A DNA stretch of 64,000 nt from Serratia ficaria (GCF_900187015.1 NZ_LT906479.1:2852001-2916000); one strand, 5' to 3'. Shown: positions 13,032 to 23,468, counted from the first letter of the stretch. Notes: generated from the letters alone by a model not told the origin. Program-made: numbers and translations.

Positions 13032-13483
13032 AATTTATCGTCTCCTCGCGCTATGCTGTTGTATCTGGTAACGGATTTGAATGAAATCTCTGTTACGTCT
13101 TTTGCGAGGATGATCCAACCAACAACAGGGACAGCACGACCTACAAATGTTCCCATTTTACGCGTTAGGATGACTCTCATCGTGGATAGTGGATACCCGC
13201 CTACAACAGACGGCAATTTCACATTACCGGGAAAGTTTTTTTTTCCGAACACTTTTCGAGCGCCGCGCGATGCATAGGAGGTATCTTCAATGTTCCCTCT
13301 AAACTTGCCCCGCGTCTTTGAAACGTTGAGACCCGACACAATCGCAACGATCGCGCCAAAATCATCAACTCCTAACTGTTCGGCTACCTGTTCACAGAAC
13401 ACCATGAAAAACATTTCACCTGCGCTCAGGTTTGGCCGTCCTGCGTAGAAGTAGGTCCCGTTTAACTGCTCTACAGTATCCAT
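13025..13483 (-). CDS. uncharacterised 152-residue protein with C-terminal hydrophobic segment, coupled to DUF1493
   Basis: I recognise this only as the usual companion of DUF1493 genes, annotated elsewhere as a phage-type membrane or hypothetical protein. Residues 18-50 are mildly hydrophobic (GEMFFMVFCEQVAEQLG). A Gly- and Lys-rich middle (KTRGKFRGNIEDTSY) is followed by a hydrophobic glycine-containing helix near 115-130 (FVGRAVPVVGWIILAKD). That last pattern resembles segments next to toxin domains in secreted effectors, but this is weak evidence. The ATG at 13483 has GAGG eight bases upstream. A toxin role with the DUF1493 protein as antidote is inference only. Confidence 0.65.
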   Translation of the reverse strand: MDTVEQLNGTYFYAGRPNLSAGEMFFMVFCEQVAEQLGVDDFGAIVAIVSGLNVSKTRGKFRGNIEDTSYASRGARKVFGKKNFPGNVKLPSVVGGYPLSTMRVILTRKMGTFVGRAVPVVGWIILAKDVTEISFKSVTRYNSIARGDDKLW

Positions 13484-13674
13484 CCCTGAATCCTCATCAC
13501 TTTAGAGAAGCTGATACTAATAGCTAATCCTCAACCAAGGCAACAGGCATTAATAATGCACTGTCGGCTGTAACACAAACCCACGGCCCCAAACTGGCTA
13601 TGTTTTATATGACTGTTTTTATTTATAAATAAGATTATATATTGTGTTTTCCCGGGCGCGCGGCCGCCATTCCC

Positions 13675-14127
13675 TCAGGTCCCATAGGCGAAAAAGTCAT
13701 CCACCGCCCCCAACACCGCCTCAGGCCGCTCGAGAATGCCGAGGTGGGTGCGGGCCTGCTCCAGCCGCACGACCGAAAAGAACCGATGTTCGGCGGCGAA
13801 GTCCTGCTGCCGGTGCAGATAATCTTCGTGGCGATCCAGCGAATAAACATGCCGACAGCGCGGCGCCGGCGAAAGCCCCGCCAGCCGTTGCAGGGGTGAA
13901 CCGTATTGCCGATAGGCCCGCTCGATGGCCAGTGGCGAGGCTGTTGCATCTGCTCGACCGCCTGAAAAAAGGTCGCTTCCGGCCGCGTCATGATCCAGTC
14001 GAGAAACAGCATGCCCTGCACCCGCTGCGGCATCGCTTCCGCCAGCGCCACCGACAGAGTGACAAAACGCTCCGGCGCCGACGTCCTGATAATCGAACGT
14101 GATATTGGCACAGTGAAACGCGGTCAT
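13675..14127 (-). pseudogene. degenerate alpha/beta hydrolase
   Basis: A strong Shine-Dalgarno (GGAGGT) precedes an ATG at 14127 and the residues FHCANITFDYQDVGAG, typical of an alpha/beta hydrolase start. The reading then continues only in another frame (LSVALAEAMPQRVQGMLFLDW, matching the region after the nucleophile elbow), and returns to the first frame for a typical C-terminus (RHVYSLDRHEDYLH..., then TRTHLGILERPEAVLGAVDDFF-like ending). About 80-100 residues containing the nucleophile elbow are missing. Two frame changes plus an internal deletion make it non-functional. Confidence 0.65.
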
Positions 14128-14278
14128 ATTTACCTCCGGTAAACGCAGTTCTCCGCCCCGTTCGGAGGGGGACGCGCCGAAGCAAATTGCCAGCGTTGTG
14201 CGGCGTTATCCAGGGGAGTTCGTGCTAAAGAGGAGAGAGCGCACCTTAAGAAAAAATGCGCATGAAATGGACCGGCCG

Positions 14279-14638
14279 TTAATGCCGCACGCAGGGATAG
14301 GCGGCGCTTAACGCCAGCATAATTACCGACGGGGCGGAATAATGCAGCTGCTCAGGATGCTCATTCAGATATTGCATCACCGCATCGGCGGCCATGCCGA
14401 CGCTCATGCCGGCGTCCGGGCAGATATTGCGGTTGCCCTGCATGGAATAGGTATCGAATACCCCGGCCACGTAGCCCATAAACATGCCGCCATCGAGCGC
14501 TTCGGCCACGGTGGCTTCGCCATTTTTGTTTTTTACGTAGCCACCGGTCTCAGACAGCAAGGCGCTGCCGGAATAGAAACCTGCGCTGGCCGCAGAGGAA
14601 AATAATAAGGCCGCTAAAATAGAAACCCGTTTAATCAT
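14279..14638 (-). CDS. orphan Rap1a/Tai-type immunity protein
   Basis: A 119-residue exported protein: signal peptide about 1-19 (MIKRVSILAALLFSSAASA, cleavage before GFYSG), then the Rap1a/Tai pattern of a GYVAGVFDT helix, a CPD cysteine (NICPDAGM), QYLNEHPE and a C-terminal YPC. The two cysteines fit the family disulfide. Rap1a-type proteins are periplasmic inhibitors of Tae amidase effectors of type VI secretion, first described in S. marcescens. No Tae-like effector is adjacent, so this looks like an orphan immunity gene. AGGA lies nine bases before the ATG. It sits in the rluB-yciO accessory segment. Confidence 0.75.
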   Translation of the reverse strand: MIKRVSILAALLFSSAASAGFYSGSALLSETGGYVKNKNGEATVAEALDGGMFMGYVAGVFDTYSMQGNRNICPDAGMSVGMAADAVMQYLNEHPEQLHYSAPSVIMLALSAAYPCVRH

Positions 14639-14752
14639 TGTAACGCATCCTGCTCATTATCAATTCTGGAAACTGTAGAATAGCGGCTTTCGCGGCAAAT
14701 AACCTCGCGTCGGCCACTTTTCAGATAATGAGCAAGGCGGCAAGAGTTTACA

Positions 14753-15373
14753 TCAGCGGAAAGGCGCCGGATCGCCCGCCCCTTCGCGCACCACTTCCGG
14801 CGCGGATTCGGTCAGGTCGACCACCGTGGTCGGCTGCTGGCCAAGGAAGCCGCCGTGGATCACCAGATCCACCTGTTTTCCCAGATGATCGCTGATTTCT
14901 TCCGGGTCGGATTCGGCAAAGTCGTTGCCCGGCAACATCAGCGTGGTGGACATCATCGGCTCATTCAGCACTTCCAGCAGCGCCAGCGCGATCGGGTTTG
15001 AAGGCACGCGCAAACCGATGGTTTTGCGCTTATCGTTCATCAGCCGACGCGGCACTTCCTTGGTGGCTTTCAGAATGAAGGTGTAGTTGCCCGGCGTGTT
15101 GTTCTTGATCAGTCGAAATGCGGTGTTGTCGACGTAGGCATAGGTCGACAGCTCGGACAGATCGCGACACATCAGCGTGAAGTTATGGTTGCCGTCCAAC
15201 TGACGAATGCGGCAAATGCGCTCCATCGCCGCCTTCTCTTCCAGCTTGCAGCCCAGCGCGTAGCCGGAGTCGGTCGGATAAACGATCACGCCGCCCTTGC
15301 GCAGGACGTCCACCGCCTGATTGATCAGGCGCGGTTGGGGGTTGTCCGGGTGAATATAAAAAAGCTGACTCAT
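14753..15373 (-). CDS. yciO: YciO (Sua5/YciO/YrdC family)
   Basis: A 206-residue protein with the Sua5/YrdC fold (GGVIVYPTDSGYALGC, then KTIGLRVPSNPIALALL). It is related to the threonylcarbamoyl-AMP synthases of tRNA t6A formation, but YciO itself is not the main enzyme and its role is unclear. AGGAG lies six bases before the ATG. It is 47 bases downstream of rnm and probably co-transcribed with it. Confidence 0.95.
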   Translation of the reverse strand: MSQLFYIHPDNPQPRLINQAVDVLRKGGVIVYPTDSGYALGCKLEEKAAMERICRIRQLDGNHNFTLMCRDLSELSTYAYVDNTAFRLIKNNTPGNYTFILKATKEVPRRLMNDKRKTIGLRVPSNPIALALLEVLNEPMMSTTLMLPGNDFAESDPEEISDHLGKQVDLVIHGGFLGQQPTTVVDLTESAPEVVREGAGDPAPFR

Positions 15374-15420
15374 GACTTGCTCCTAAAATGATGCACGCAG
15401 GCGGCATCGCCCGCGTTAAA

Positions 15421-16308
15421 TCAGATGGCCCCGGCCCGCGCCGGCTGCGGCCAGTCGCGCCATACCGGTTCAACGCCGCCCGGCAACCACAGCTTGCGGC
15501 CCAGCTCGATCCACGAACAGGGCTGGTGAAAATCGGATCCCTGCGACGCCAGCAGCCGATAGTCCTGGGCATATTTAGCCAGCTGCGAACGTTCATTCGG
15601 CGCCTGCTGGCACTGCGCCACTTCCATGGCGTCGCCGCCCTGTTCGGCAAAATACGCCAACAGGCGTTTCAGCCACTTGGCCGTCAGATCGTAGCGGCCC
15701 GGATGTGCCATCACCGCCTGCCCGCCAGATTGATGAATCACATCAATGGCTTGTTCTATTGTACACCAGTGTGGCGGAACGTAGCCGGTTTTGCCCTTGG
15801 CGAGATACTTCTTGAAGACCTGCGCCATATTGTCGGCCACCCCGGTCTCCACCAGATAACGGGCAAAATGACCGCGGGTGACCGCCCCGCCGGCAGCCAG
15901 CCGCTGCGCGCCCTCATAGGCGTCGGGAATGCGCGCCTTCGCCAGCCGCAGGCCGATTTCCCCGGCCCGCAGGTTGCGGCGCTCGCTCTGCTCAGCCAGC
16001 AGCCGCACCATAGCCGGGTGAGCGGTATCGATGCCCAATCCGACGATATGAATTTCGTGATTTTCCCACAGCGTCGAGATTTCCACCCCGTTCACCAGCT
16101 GCAGCGGCAGCGCCAGCTCGGCGATGGCCGCGGCGGCGGCGGCCAACCCTGCGGTGGTGTCATGATCGGTGATCGCCAATACGCCGACGCGCATTTCCAC
16201 CGCCCGCTGCACCAGCTGCGCCGGCGTCAGGTAGCCGTCGGAGGCGGTGGTATGGCTGTGGAGGTCGTACAGGGTAAACGCGGAGGGCTGTGGGCTGCTG
16301 TCTGTCAA
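15421..16308 (-). CDS. rnm: PHP-domain 5'-3' exoribonuclease RNase AM (YciV)
   Basis: A 295-residue polymerase-and-histidinol-phosphatase domain enzyme. In E. coli it matures the 5' ends of 5S, 16S and 23S rRNAs and degrades short RNAs and pAp. The metal ligands include H17 and H19 in [12 protein letters not shown], the ITDHDT motif, and later MAHPGRY and SQGSDFH. The TTG at 16308 is chosen because the length then matches E. coli (about 293). The frame stays open upstream to 16428, but that extension has no family similarity. It is divergent from the trp operon. Confidence 0.9.
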   Translation of the reverse strand: MTDSSPQPSAFTLYDLHSHTTASDGYLTPAQLVQRAVEMRVGVLAITDHDTTAGLAAAAAAIAELALPLQLVNGVEISTLWENHEIHIVGLGIDTAHPAMVRLLAEQSERRNLRAGEIGLRLAKARIPDAYEGAQRLAAGGAVTRGHFARYLVETGVADNMAQVFKKYLAKGKTGYVPPHWCTIEQAIDVIHQSGGQAVMAHPGRYDLTAKWLKRLLAYFAEQGGDAMEVAQCQQAPNERSQLAKYAQDYRLLASQGSDFHQPCSWIELGRKLWLPGGVEPVWRDWPQPARAGAI

Positions 16309-16443
16309 AACAAATATCCGGCAATGGCTTGGCTTTCTATCATACCCGTTATCGGCGACCGGACGGAAATCTATTCTGCCCGCCCCAGGGTCAGGATGAA
16401 CAGAATTCATCCTCAACGCTAAAAACATTGTGCGAAAAGAGGG

Positions 16444-16478
16444 TTGACTTTATTTCCTCGAACCAGTTAACTAGTACA
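16444..16478 (+). promoter_or_regulatory. trp operon promoter and TrpR operator
   Basis: A -35 box TTGACT at 16444-16449 and a -10 box TTAACT at 16467-16472 are separated by 17 bases. The -10 box lies inside the near-palindrome CGAACCAGTTAACTAGTACA (16459-16478), one base off the E. coli trp operator core. TrpR with bound tryptophan would occlude RNA polymerase. Confidence 0.92.
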
Positions 16479-16527
16479 CAAGTTCACGACGGATACCCTG
16501 TCGGATGATAAACAAGAGAGCACGGAA

Positions 16528-16587
16528 ATGAACAAGCAAACTTCTCTTCTTCGTTGGTGGCGTACCTCCCTTTCGCGGGCGGTGTAA
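16528..16587 (+). CDS. trpL: trp leader peptide TrpL
   Basis: A 19-residue leader peptide, MNKQTSLLRWWRTSLSRAV, with tandem tryptophans at 10 and 11 encoded by TGG TGG. CACGGA precedes the ATG. Ribosome stalling at these codons when charged tRNA-Trp is scarce lets the antiterminator form. It lies 50 bases after the operator and 38 bases before the terminator. Confidence 0.95.
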   Translation: MNKQTSLLRWWRTSLSRAV

Positions 16588-16624
16588 TCGCGCATACCTG
16601 TCATCCGACAATGCAGATTTCCTG

Positions 16625-16650
16625 AGCCCGCCCTGAAGCGGGCTTTTTTA
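16625..16650 (+). terminator. trp attenuator terminator
   Basis: Stem AGCCCGC/GCGGGCT (16625-16631 and 16638-16644) followed by six T residues, about 35 bases before trpE. It is the 3:4 hairpin of the classical attenuator. Confidence 0.93.
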
Positions 16651-16679
16651 TGGACAGAATTCAAGCGGAACCAGCGATA

Positions 16680-18239
16680 ATGAACCAGAAACCACAACTC
16701 AGGTTGTTAAAGGCGCAAGCCAGTTACCGGGGCGACCCCACCACCATTTTCCACCAGCTGTGCGGCGCGCGCCCGGCCACCCTGCTGCTGGAGTCGGCTG
16801 AAATCAACAGCAAGCAGAACCTGCAAAGCCTGCTGGTGATCGACAGCGCCCTGCGCATCACCGCGCTGGGCCGCACCGTCAACGTACAAGCGCTGACCGC
16901 CAACGGCGCCGCGCTGCTGCCGCTGCTGGACGAAGCGCTGCCGGGCGAAGTGCGCATCCAGGTTCGCCCCAACGGCCGCGAGCTGACCTTCCCGCCGATC
17001 GATGCGGTGCAGGATGAAGACGCCCGCCTGCGTTCGCTGTCGGTATTTGACGCGCTGCGCACCCTGCTGACGCTGGTCGACTCGCCGGCGGACGAGCGCG
17101 AAGCCGTGATGCTCGGCGGCCTGTTCGCCTATGACCTGGTGGCCGGCTTTGAAGACTTGCCGGCGCTGCGCCAGGACCAGCGCTGCCCGGACTTCTGCTT
17201 TTACCTGGCGGAAACGCTGCTGGTGCTGGACCACCAGCGCGGCTTCGCCCGTTTGCAGGCCAGCGTATTCACCGCCGACCCGGCCGAGGAACAACGTTTG
17301 CAGCAGCGTCTGGAGCAGCTGCAGCTGCAGCTGAAGCAAACCCCGCAGCCGATCCCGCATCAGACACTGGAAAGCATGCAGCTGAGCTGCAACCAGAGCG
17401 ACGAAGAATACGGCGCGGTGGTCAGCGAACTGCAGCAGGCGATCCGCCAGGGCGAGATCTTCCAGGTGGTGCCGTCGCGCCGCTTCTCCCTGCCTTGCCC
17501 GGCGCCGCTGGCGGCGTATCAAACGCTGAAGGACAACAACCCGAGCCCGTACATGTTCTTCATGCAGGACGACGAATTCACCCTGTTCGGCGCCTCGCCG
17601 GAGAGCGCGCTGAAGTACGACGCCGGCAACCGCCAAATTGAAATCTACCCGATCGCCGGCACTCGCCCGCGCGGACGCAACAAGGAGGGGGCGCTGGATC
17701 TGGATCTCGACAGCCGCATCGAATTGGAAATGCGTACCGATCATAAAGAGCTGGCCGAGCACCTGATGCTGGTCGACTTGGCGCGCAACGATCTGGCGCG
17801 CATCTGCCAGGCCGGCAGCCGCTACGTGGCGGATCTGACCAAGGTGGATCGCTACTCGTTCGTCATGCACCTGGTGTCGCGCGTGGTCGGCACCCTGCGC
17901 GCCGATCTCGACGTGCTGCACGCCTATCAGGCCTGCATGAACATGGGTACCCTGAGCGGCGCGCCGAAAGTGCGCGCGATGCAACTGATCGCCGCCTCCG
18001 AAGGCTCCCGCCGCGGCAGCTACGGCGGCGCGGTGGGATATTTCACCGCCACCGGCGATCTGGATACCTGTATTGTCATCCGCTCCGCGTACGTTGAAGA
18101 CGGCATTGCCACCGTGCAGGCCGGCGCCGGCGTGGTGCTGGACTCTGTTCCCCAGGCGGAAGCCGATGAAACCCGTAATAAAGCACGTGCCGTGCTGCGC
18201 GCTATCGCTACCGCGCATCAGGCCAGGGAGGTGTTCTGA
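16680..18239 (+). CDS. trpE: anthranilate synthase component I
   Basis: Forms anthranilate from chorismate with ammonia supplied by TrpG. The 519 residues starting [11 protein letters not shown] equal the S. marcescens TrpE length. The feedback-inhibition motif LLES is at 36-39. The chorismate-binding domain contains [28 protein letters not shown] and [16 protein letters not shown] longer frame from 16650 runs through the attenuator T run and is not used. The stop overlaps the trpG start (TGATG), giving translational coupling. It is regulated by the TrpR operator and attenuator upstream. Confidence 0.98.
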   Translation: MNQKPQLRLLKAQASYRGDPTTIFHQLCGARPATLLLESAEINSKQNLQSLLVIDSALRITALGRTVNVQALTANGAALLPLLDEALPGEVRIQVRPNGRELTFPPIDAVQDEDARLRSLSVFDALRTLLTLVDSPADEREAVMLGGLFAYDLVAGFEDLPALRQDQRCPDFCFYLAETLLVLDHQRGFARLQASVFTADPAEEQRLQQRLEQLQLQLKQTPQPIPHQTLESMQLSCNQSDEEYGAVVSELQQAIRQGEIFQVVPSRRFSLPCPAPLAAYQTLKDNNPSPYMFFMQDDEFTLFGASPESALKYDAGNRQIEIYPIAGTRPRGRNKEGALDLDLDSRIELEMRTDHKELAEHLMLVDLARNDLARICQAGSRYVADLTKVDRYSFVMHLVSRVVGTLRADLDVLHAYQACMNMGTLSGAPKVRAMQLIAASEGSRRGSYGGAVGYFTATGDLDTCIVIRSAYVEDGIATVQAGAGVVLDSVPQAEADETRNKARAVLRAIATAHQAREVF

Positions 18240-18820
18240 TGGCCGATATCTTACTGCTCGACAACGTCGATTCCTTTACCTACAACCTGGTCGATCAGCT
18301 GCGCGCCAGCGGCCATCAGGTGGTGATTTACCGCAACCAGATCGCCGCCGATCTGATTATCGAACGCCTGCAGCAGATGGCGCAACCGGTGCTGATGCTG
18401 TCGCCGGGACCGGGTACCCCCGCCGAGGCCGGCTGCATGCCGGAACTGCTGCAGCGCCTGCGCGGCCAGCTGCCGATTATCGGCATCTGCCTCGGCCATC
18501 AGGCGATTGTCGAAGCCTACGGCGGCCACGTCGGCCAGGCCGGCGAGATCCTGCACGGCAAAGCGTCGGCGATTGCTCACGACGGCGAAGGCATGTTCGC
18601 CGGCATGGCCAACCCGCTGCCGGTGGCGCGTTATCACTCGCTGGTCGGCAGCAATATCCCGGCCGAACTCACCGTCAACGCCCGCTTTGGCGAGATGGTG
18701 ATGGCGGTGCGCGATGACCGGCATCGCGTATGCGGTTTCCAGTTCCACCCGGAATCCATCCTGACCACCCAAGGCGCGCGCCTGCTTGAGCAGACGTTGG
18801 CCTGGGCGCTGGCGAAGTAA
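18239..18820 (+). CDS. trpG: anthranilate synthase component II (glutamine amidotransferase)
   Basis: Hydrolyses glutamine and channels ammonia to TrpE. The 193 residues form a class I amidotransferase: oxyanion motif SPGPGTP (55-61), nucleophile C84 in GICLGHQ, and H170/E172 in FHPES. It ends with its own stop, 14 bases before trpD, whereas E. coli has a fused trpGD. A separate trpG is the classical Serratia arrangement and helps place the organism. Confidence 0.98.
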   Translation: MADILLLDNVDSFTYNLVDQLRASGHQVVIYRNQIAADLIIERLQQMAQPVLMLSPGPGTPAEAGCMPELLQRLRGQLPIIGICLGHQAIVEAYGGHVGQAGEILHGKASAIAHDGEGMFAGMANPLPVARYHSLVGSNIPAELTVNARFGEMVMAVRDDRHRVCGFQFHPESILTTQGARLLEQTLAWALAK

Positions 18821-18834
18821 TAAGGAAAACGACG

Positions 18835-19833
18835 ATGCAACCTATTCTTGAAAAGCTGTACCGCGCCGAGTCGATGAGCCAGCAGGAAAGCCAGCAGTTA
18901 TTCAGCGCCATCGTGCGCGGCGAACTGGAGCCGAGCCAGCTGGCGGCGGCGTTGATCAGCATGAAAGTGCGCGGCGAACGCCCGGAAGAGATCGCCGGCG
19001 CCGCCATGGCGTTGCTGGACGACGCCCAGCCGTTCCCGCGCCCTGACTATCCGTTCGCCGATATCGTCGGCACCGGCGGCGACGGCACCAACAGCATCAA
19101 CATCTCGACCGCCAGCGCCTTCGTCGCGGCGGCCTGCGGCGCGAAAATCGCCAAGCACGGCAACCGCAGCGTCTCCAGCCGTTCCGGATCGTCCGATCTG
19201 CTGGCGGCGTTCGGCATCCGTCTGGATTTGCCGGCGGAAGAAGCGCGCAAGGCGCTGGACGATCTCGGCGTTTGCTTCCTGTTCGCGCCGCAGTATCACA
19301 CCGGCTTCCGCCATGCGATGCCGGTGCGCCAACAGTTGAAGACCCGCACGCTGTTCAACGTGCTGGGGCCGTTGATCAACCCGGCGCGCCCGCCGCTGGC
19401 GCTGATCGGCGTGTACAGCCCGGAGCTGGTGCTGCCGATCGCCGAAACCCTGCGGGTGCTGGGTTACCAGCGCGCGGCGGTGGTGCACGGCGGCGGGATG
19501 GATGAGGTGGCGATCCACGCCGCCACCCACGTGGCCGAGCTGAACAACGGCGAAATCACCAGTTACCAGCTGACGCCGCAATCCTTCGGGCTGGAAACCT
19601 ACCCGCTGGCGGCGCTGCTGGGCGGCACGCCGGAAGAAAATCGTGACATTCTGGCACGGTTGTTACAAGGTAAAGGCGAACCGGCGCACGCCGCAGCGGT
19701 CGCCGCTAACGTGGCGTTACTGCTGAAGTTATTCGGGCATGAAGACCTGCGCCACAATGCGCGGCAGGCCCTGGACATGATTAACAGCGGGCAGGCTTAC
19801 GAGCGTGTTATCGCACTGGCGGCAAGAGGATAA
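18835..19833 (+). CDS. trpD: anthranilate phosphoribosyltransferase
   Basis: Joins anthranilate to phosphoribosyl pyrophosphate. The 332 residues carry the PRPP-binding GTGGDG (79-84) and KHGNRSVSS (107-115). AAGGA lies eight bases before the ATG. The stop codon is immediately followed by the trpC start, so translation is probably coupled. Confidence 0.98.
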   Translation: MQPILEKLYRAESMSQQESQQLFSAIVRGELEPSQLAAALISMKVRGERPEEIAGAAMALLDDAQPFPRPDYPFADIVGTGGDGTNSINISTASAFVAAACGAKIAKHGNRSVSSRSGSSDLLAAFGIRLDLPAEEARKALDDLGVCFLFAPQYHTGFRHAMPVRQQLKTRTLFNVLGPLINPARPPLALIGVYSPELVLPIAETLRVLGYQRAAVVHGGGMDEVAIHAATHVAELNNGEITSYQLTPQSFGLETYPLAALLGGTPEENRDILARLLQGKGEPAHAAAVAANVALLLKLFGHEDLRHNARQALDMINSGQAYERVIALAARG

Positions 19834-21198
19834 ATGATGCAGGAAACCGTGCTCAACAAGATTGTTCGTGACAAGGCGCAATGGGTCGCAGCACGACAGC
19901 AACAACAGCCACTGGCCAGCTTTCAGAACGACATCGTCCCGAGCGAGCGCAGCTTCTATCACGCGCTGCAGGGCACCAGAACGGCGTTTATTCTTGAATG
20001 CAAAAAGGCCTCGCCCTCCAAGGGGCTGATCCGCGAAAACTTCGACCCGGTGGAGATCGCCTCGGTCTATAAGGATTTCGCTTCGGCCATCTCGGTGCTG
20101 ACCGATGAGAAATACTTCCAGGGCAGCTTCGACTTCCTGCCGCTGGTCAGCAAAACCGTGACCCAGCCGGTGTTGTGCAAAGACTTTATTATCGATCCGT
20201 ATCAGATCTATCTGGCGCGCTTCTATCAGGCCGACGCCATCCTGCTGATGCTGTCGGTGCTGAACGACGATCAATATCGTCAGCTGGCGGCGGTGGCGCA
20301 CAGCCTCGGCATGGGCGTGCTGACCGAAGTGATCAGTGAAGAAGAGCTGCAGCGGGCCATCGCCCTGGAGGCGCGGGTGGTGGGCATCAATAACCGCGAC
20401 CTGCGCGACCTGAGCATCGATCTGGGCCGCACCCGCCAGCTGGCGCCGCGCGTGCCGCACGGCGTGACGGTGATCAGCGAGTCCGGCATCAACAACTACG
20501 GCCAAATTCGCGAGCTGAGCCATTACGCCAACGGCTTCCTGATCGGCAGTGCGCTGATGTCGGAAAGCGACCTGCGCGCCGCGGTGCGCCGGGTGATCCT
20601 CGGCGACAACAAGGTCTGCGGCCTGACCCGCCCGCAGGACGCCGCCGCCGCTTATCAGGCCGGCGCCCTCTACGGCGGGCTGATCTTCGTCGGCCGCTCA
20701 CCGCGCTATGTCGACATCAACCGCGCCCGCGAGGTGATTTCCGGCGCGCCGCTGAAATATGTCGGCGTGTTCTGCGACGCGCAGGTCGACACCCTGGTGA
20801 AAACCGTCGAACGCCTCGGTCTGCAGGCGGTGCAGCTGCACGGCGCGGAAGATCAGGCCTATATCACCGCCCTGCGCGCCCAATTGCCGGCTCGCTGCCA
20901 AATCTGGAAAGCGCTGAGCGTGAAGGACCGGCTGCCGGCGCGCGATCTGCAACACGTCGATCGCTTCCTGCTGGACAACGGCGCCGGCGGCACCGGCCAA
21001 CGTTTCGACTGGTCGTTATTGCAGGGCGAAGATCTGGGCAACGTGATGCTGGCCGGCGGCTTGGGCGCAGACAACTGCGTCGAAGCGGCCAAGCTCGGCT
21101 GCGCCGGCCTGGACTTTAATTCCGGCGTGGAGAGCCAGCCCGGCATCAAAGACGCCGCCCGTCTGGCCGCGGTGTTCCAAACCCTGCGCGCCTACTGA
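19834..21198 (+). CDS. trpC: bifunctional indole-3-glycerol-phosphate synthase / phosphoribosylanthranilate isomerase
   Basis: Two TIM barrels catalyse consecutive steps. Residues 1 to about 255 are the synthase (ECKKASPSKGLIREN, CKDFIID, VGINNRDL, SESGI); about 256-454 are the isomerase (VCGLTRPQDA, YVGVFCDA, LDNGAGGTG). The fused trpC-trpF form is typical of enterobacteria. Two adjacent ATG codons (19834 and 19837) follow AGAGGA; the second gives MQETVLNK and may be the real start. Confidence 0.97.
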   Translation: MMQETVLNKIVRDKAQWVAARQQQQPLASFQNDIVPSERSFYHALQGTRTAFILECKKASPSKGLIRENFDPVEIASVYKDFASAISVLTDEKYFQGSFDFLPLVSKTVTQPVLCKDFIIDPYQIYLARFYQADAILLMLSVLNDDQYRQLAAVAHSLGMGVLTEVISEEELQRAIALEARVVGINNRDLRDLSIDLGRTRQLAPRVPHGVTVISESGINNYGQIRELSHYANGFLIGSALMSESDLRAAVRRVILGDNKVCGLTRPQDAAAAYQAGALYGGLIFVGRSPRYVDINRAREVISGAPLKYVGVFCDAQVDTLVKTVERLGLQAVQLHGAEDQAYITALRAQLPARCQIWKALSVKDRLPARDLQHVDRFLLDNGAGGTGQRFDWSLLQGEDLGNVMLAGGLGADNCVEAAKLGCAGLDFNSGVESQPGIKDAARLAAVFQTLRAY

Positions 21199-21256
21199 AT
21201 GCGACTCTATACCCTAAATAATGGGTATACATTAATGGATAACAACGGGAACTATA

Positions 21257-22447
21257 ATGACGCTGCTTAACCCCTACTTCGGCGAATTCGGTGGTCAATA
21301 CGTGCCGCAGATTCTGATGCCGGCCTTGAAACAGCTGGAAGAAGCCTTCGTCAGCGCCCAGCGCGACCCAGAATTTCAGGCTGAATTTATCGACCTGCTG
21401 AAAAACTACGCGGGCCGACCGACGGCGCTGACGCTGTGCAAAAACCTCACCGCCGGCACCAAAACCAAGCTTTATCTGAAGCGCGAAGATCTGCTGCACG
21501 GCGGCGCGCACAAAACCAACCAGGTATTGGGTCAGGCGCTGTTGGCCAAGCGCATGGGCAAAACCGAAATTATCGCGGAAACCGGCGCCGGCCAGCATGG
21601 CGTGGCCTCGGCGCTGGCCTGCGCCCTGCTCGGCCTGAAATGCCGCATCTATATGGGCGCCAAAGATATCGAGCGCCAGTCGCCGAACGTGTTCCGCATG
21701 CGGCTGATGGGCGCCGAAGTGATCCCGGTGCACAGCGGTTCCTCCACCCTGAAAGACGCCTGCAACGAGGCGCTGCGCGACTGGTCCGGCAGCTATGAAA
21801 AATCGCATTATATGCTCGGCACCGCCGCCGGCCCGCACCCGTACCCGACCATCGTGCGCGAATTCCAGCGCATGATCGGCGAAGAGACCAAGGCGCAGAT
21901 GCTGGAGCGCGAAGGCCGCCTGCCGGATGCGGTGCTGGCGTGCGTCGGCGGCGGTTCCAACGCCATCGGCATGTTCGCCGACTTTATCGATGACGCCGGC
22001 GTCGGCCTGATCGGCGTTGAGCCGGCGGGGCTGGGTATCGAAACCGGCCAACACGGCGCACCGCTGAAGCATGGCCACGTCGGCATCTATTTCGGCATGA
22101 AAGCGCCGATGATGCAGACCTCCGAAGGCCAGATCGAAGAATCCTATTCGATTTCCGCCGGGCTGGACTTCCCGTCGGTGGGGCCGCAGCACGCTTACCT
22201 GAACAGCATCGGCCGCGCGGAATACGTGTCGATCACCGATGACGAGGCGCTGGACGCCTTCAAGGCGCTGTCGCGCAGCGAAGGCATCATCCCGGCGCTG
22301 GAATCCTCCCATGCCCTGGCACACGCGCTGAAAATGATCCGTGAAACGCCGCAGAAAGAGCAGATCCTGGTAGTCAACCTGTCCGGCCGCGGCGACAAAG
22401 ACATATTTACCGTTCACGACATTCTGAAAGCACGGGGAGAAATCTGA
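21257..22447 (+). CDS. trpB: tryptophan synthase beta subunit
   Basis: PLP enzyme that condenses indole with serine. The 396 residues have the PLP lysine K86 in [17 protein letters not shown], and the phosphate-binding GGGSNAIG near 230. A 58-base gap separates it from trpC and contains a short inverted repeat ATACCC...GGGTAT; this is the only sizeable gap in the operon. The stop overlaps the trpA start (TGATG). Confidence 0.98.
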   Translation: MTLLNPYFGEFGGQYVPQILMPALKQLEEAFVSAQRDPEFQAEFIDLLKNYAGRPTALTLCKNLTAGTKTKLYLKREDLLHGGAHKTNQVLGQALLAKRMGKTEIIAETGAGQHGVASALACALLGLKCRIYMGAKDIERQSPNVFRMRLMGAEVIPVHSGSSTLKDACNEALRDWSGSYEKSHYMLGTAAGPHPYPTIVREFQRMIGEETKAQMLEREGRLPDAVLACVGGGSNAIGMFADFIDDAGVGLIGVEPAGLGIETGQHGAPLKHGHVGIYFGMKAPMMQTSEGQIEESYSISAGLDFPSVGPQHAYLNSIGRAEYVSITDDEALDAFKALSRSEGIIPALESSHALAHALKMIRETPQKEQILVVNLSGRGDKDIFTVHDILKARGEI

Positions 22448-23253
22448 TGGAACGTTATCAGCAACTGTTCAAACGCCTGGAAAACGACAAGGAAGGCGCA
22501 TTCGTCCCGTTCGTGACGCTGGGCGATCCCAACCCGGCGCTGTCGCTGCAGATTATCGATACCCTGGTCGAGTCCGGCGCGGACGCGTTGGAGCTGGGCA
22601 TCCCCTTCTCCGATCCGCTGGCCGACGGCCCGACCATTCAGAGCGCGGCGCTGCGCGCCTTCGCTTCCGGCGTGACGCCGACCCAGTGTTTCGAGATGCT
22701 GGCGACGATCCGCCAAAAGCATCCGGCCATCCCGATCGGCCTGCTGATGTACGCCAACCTGGTGTTCCATAAAGGCATAGACGCGTTTTACCAACGCTGT
22801 GCCGAAGTGGGCGTGGACTCGGTGTTGATTGCCGACGTGCCGTTTGAAGAGTCCGCCCCGTTCCGCGCGGCGGCGGCGCGTCACGGCATTGCGCCGATCT
22901 TTATCTGTCCGCCGAACGCCGACGACGATCTGCTGCGCGAAATCTCCTCGCACGGCCGCGGCTATACCTACCTGCTGTCGCGCGCCGGCGTTACCGGCAC
23001 CGAAAGCCGCGCCCAGTTGCCGCTGCATCACCTGGTGAACCGGCTGCGCGAATACCGCGCCGCGCCGCCGCTGCAGGGCTTTGGCATCTCCGAACCGGGC
23101 CAGGTGCGGGATGCGCTGCAGGCCGGCGCCGCCGGTGCGATTTCCGGTTCGGCGATCGTCAAGATTATCGAACAGAACCAGGCCGATCCGGGCGAGATGC
23201 TGGCCAGGCTGGCGAGCTTTGTCCGCGACATGAAGGCCGCCACCCGTTCCTGA
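22447..23253 (+). CDS. trpA: tryptophan synthase alpha subunit
   Basis: Cleaves indole-3-glycerol phosphate and passes indole through the tunnel to TrpB. The 268 residues show the catalytic pair E49 ([11 protein letters not shown]) and D60 at the same positions as E. coli, plus a loop SRAGVTGTE that closes on TrpB. It is the last gene of the trp operon. Confidence 0.98.
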   Translation: MERYQQLFKRLENDKEGAFVPFVTLGDPNPALSLQIIDTLVESGADALELGIPFSDPLADGPTIQSAALRAFASGVTPTQCFEMLATIRQKHPAIPIGLLMYANLVFHKGIDAFYQRCAEVGVDSVLIADVPFEESAPFRAAAARHGIAPIFICPPNADDDLLREISSHGRGYTYLLSRAGVTGTESRAQLPLHHLVNRLREYRAAPPLQGFGISEPGQVRDALQAGAAGAISGSAIVKIIEQNQADPGEMLARLASFVRDMKAATRS

Positions 23254-23260
23254 CCGCCGC

Positions 23261-23286
23261 AGCGGGCGCAGCCGATGGCGCCCGCT
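23261..23286 (+). terminator. hairpin after the trp operon
   Basis: A nine-base GC stem AGCGGGCGC/GCGCCCGCT just past the trpA stop. The following tract has few T residues, so it may be the 3' end-forming hairpin with rho-dependent termination further on. Confidence 0.55.
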
Positions 23287-23468
23287 GATAACATCTTGTT
23301 TGCGCTCAAGGTTATGGCGTTTTTTTACACCTGAAATTTGAACAAATTCGCTTGTTGCATCACAATTGGCTTGGTTATCCAGGCATTTCTTTGTGTTGGG
23401 GAATGCGCTATCTTTTCAGGTGAAAACCGAATGTAGTTTCGACAATAACATTGCATGGAGAGTAATTT

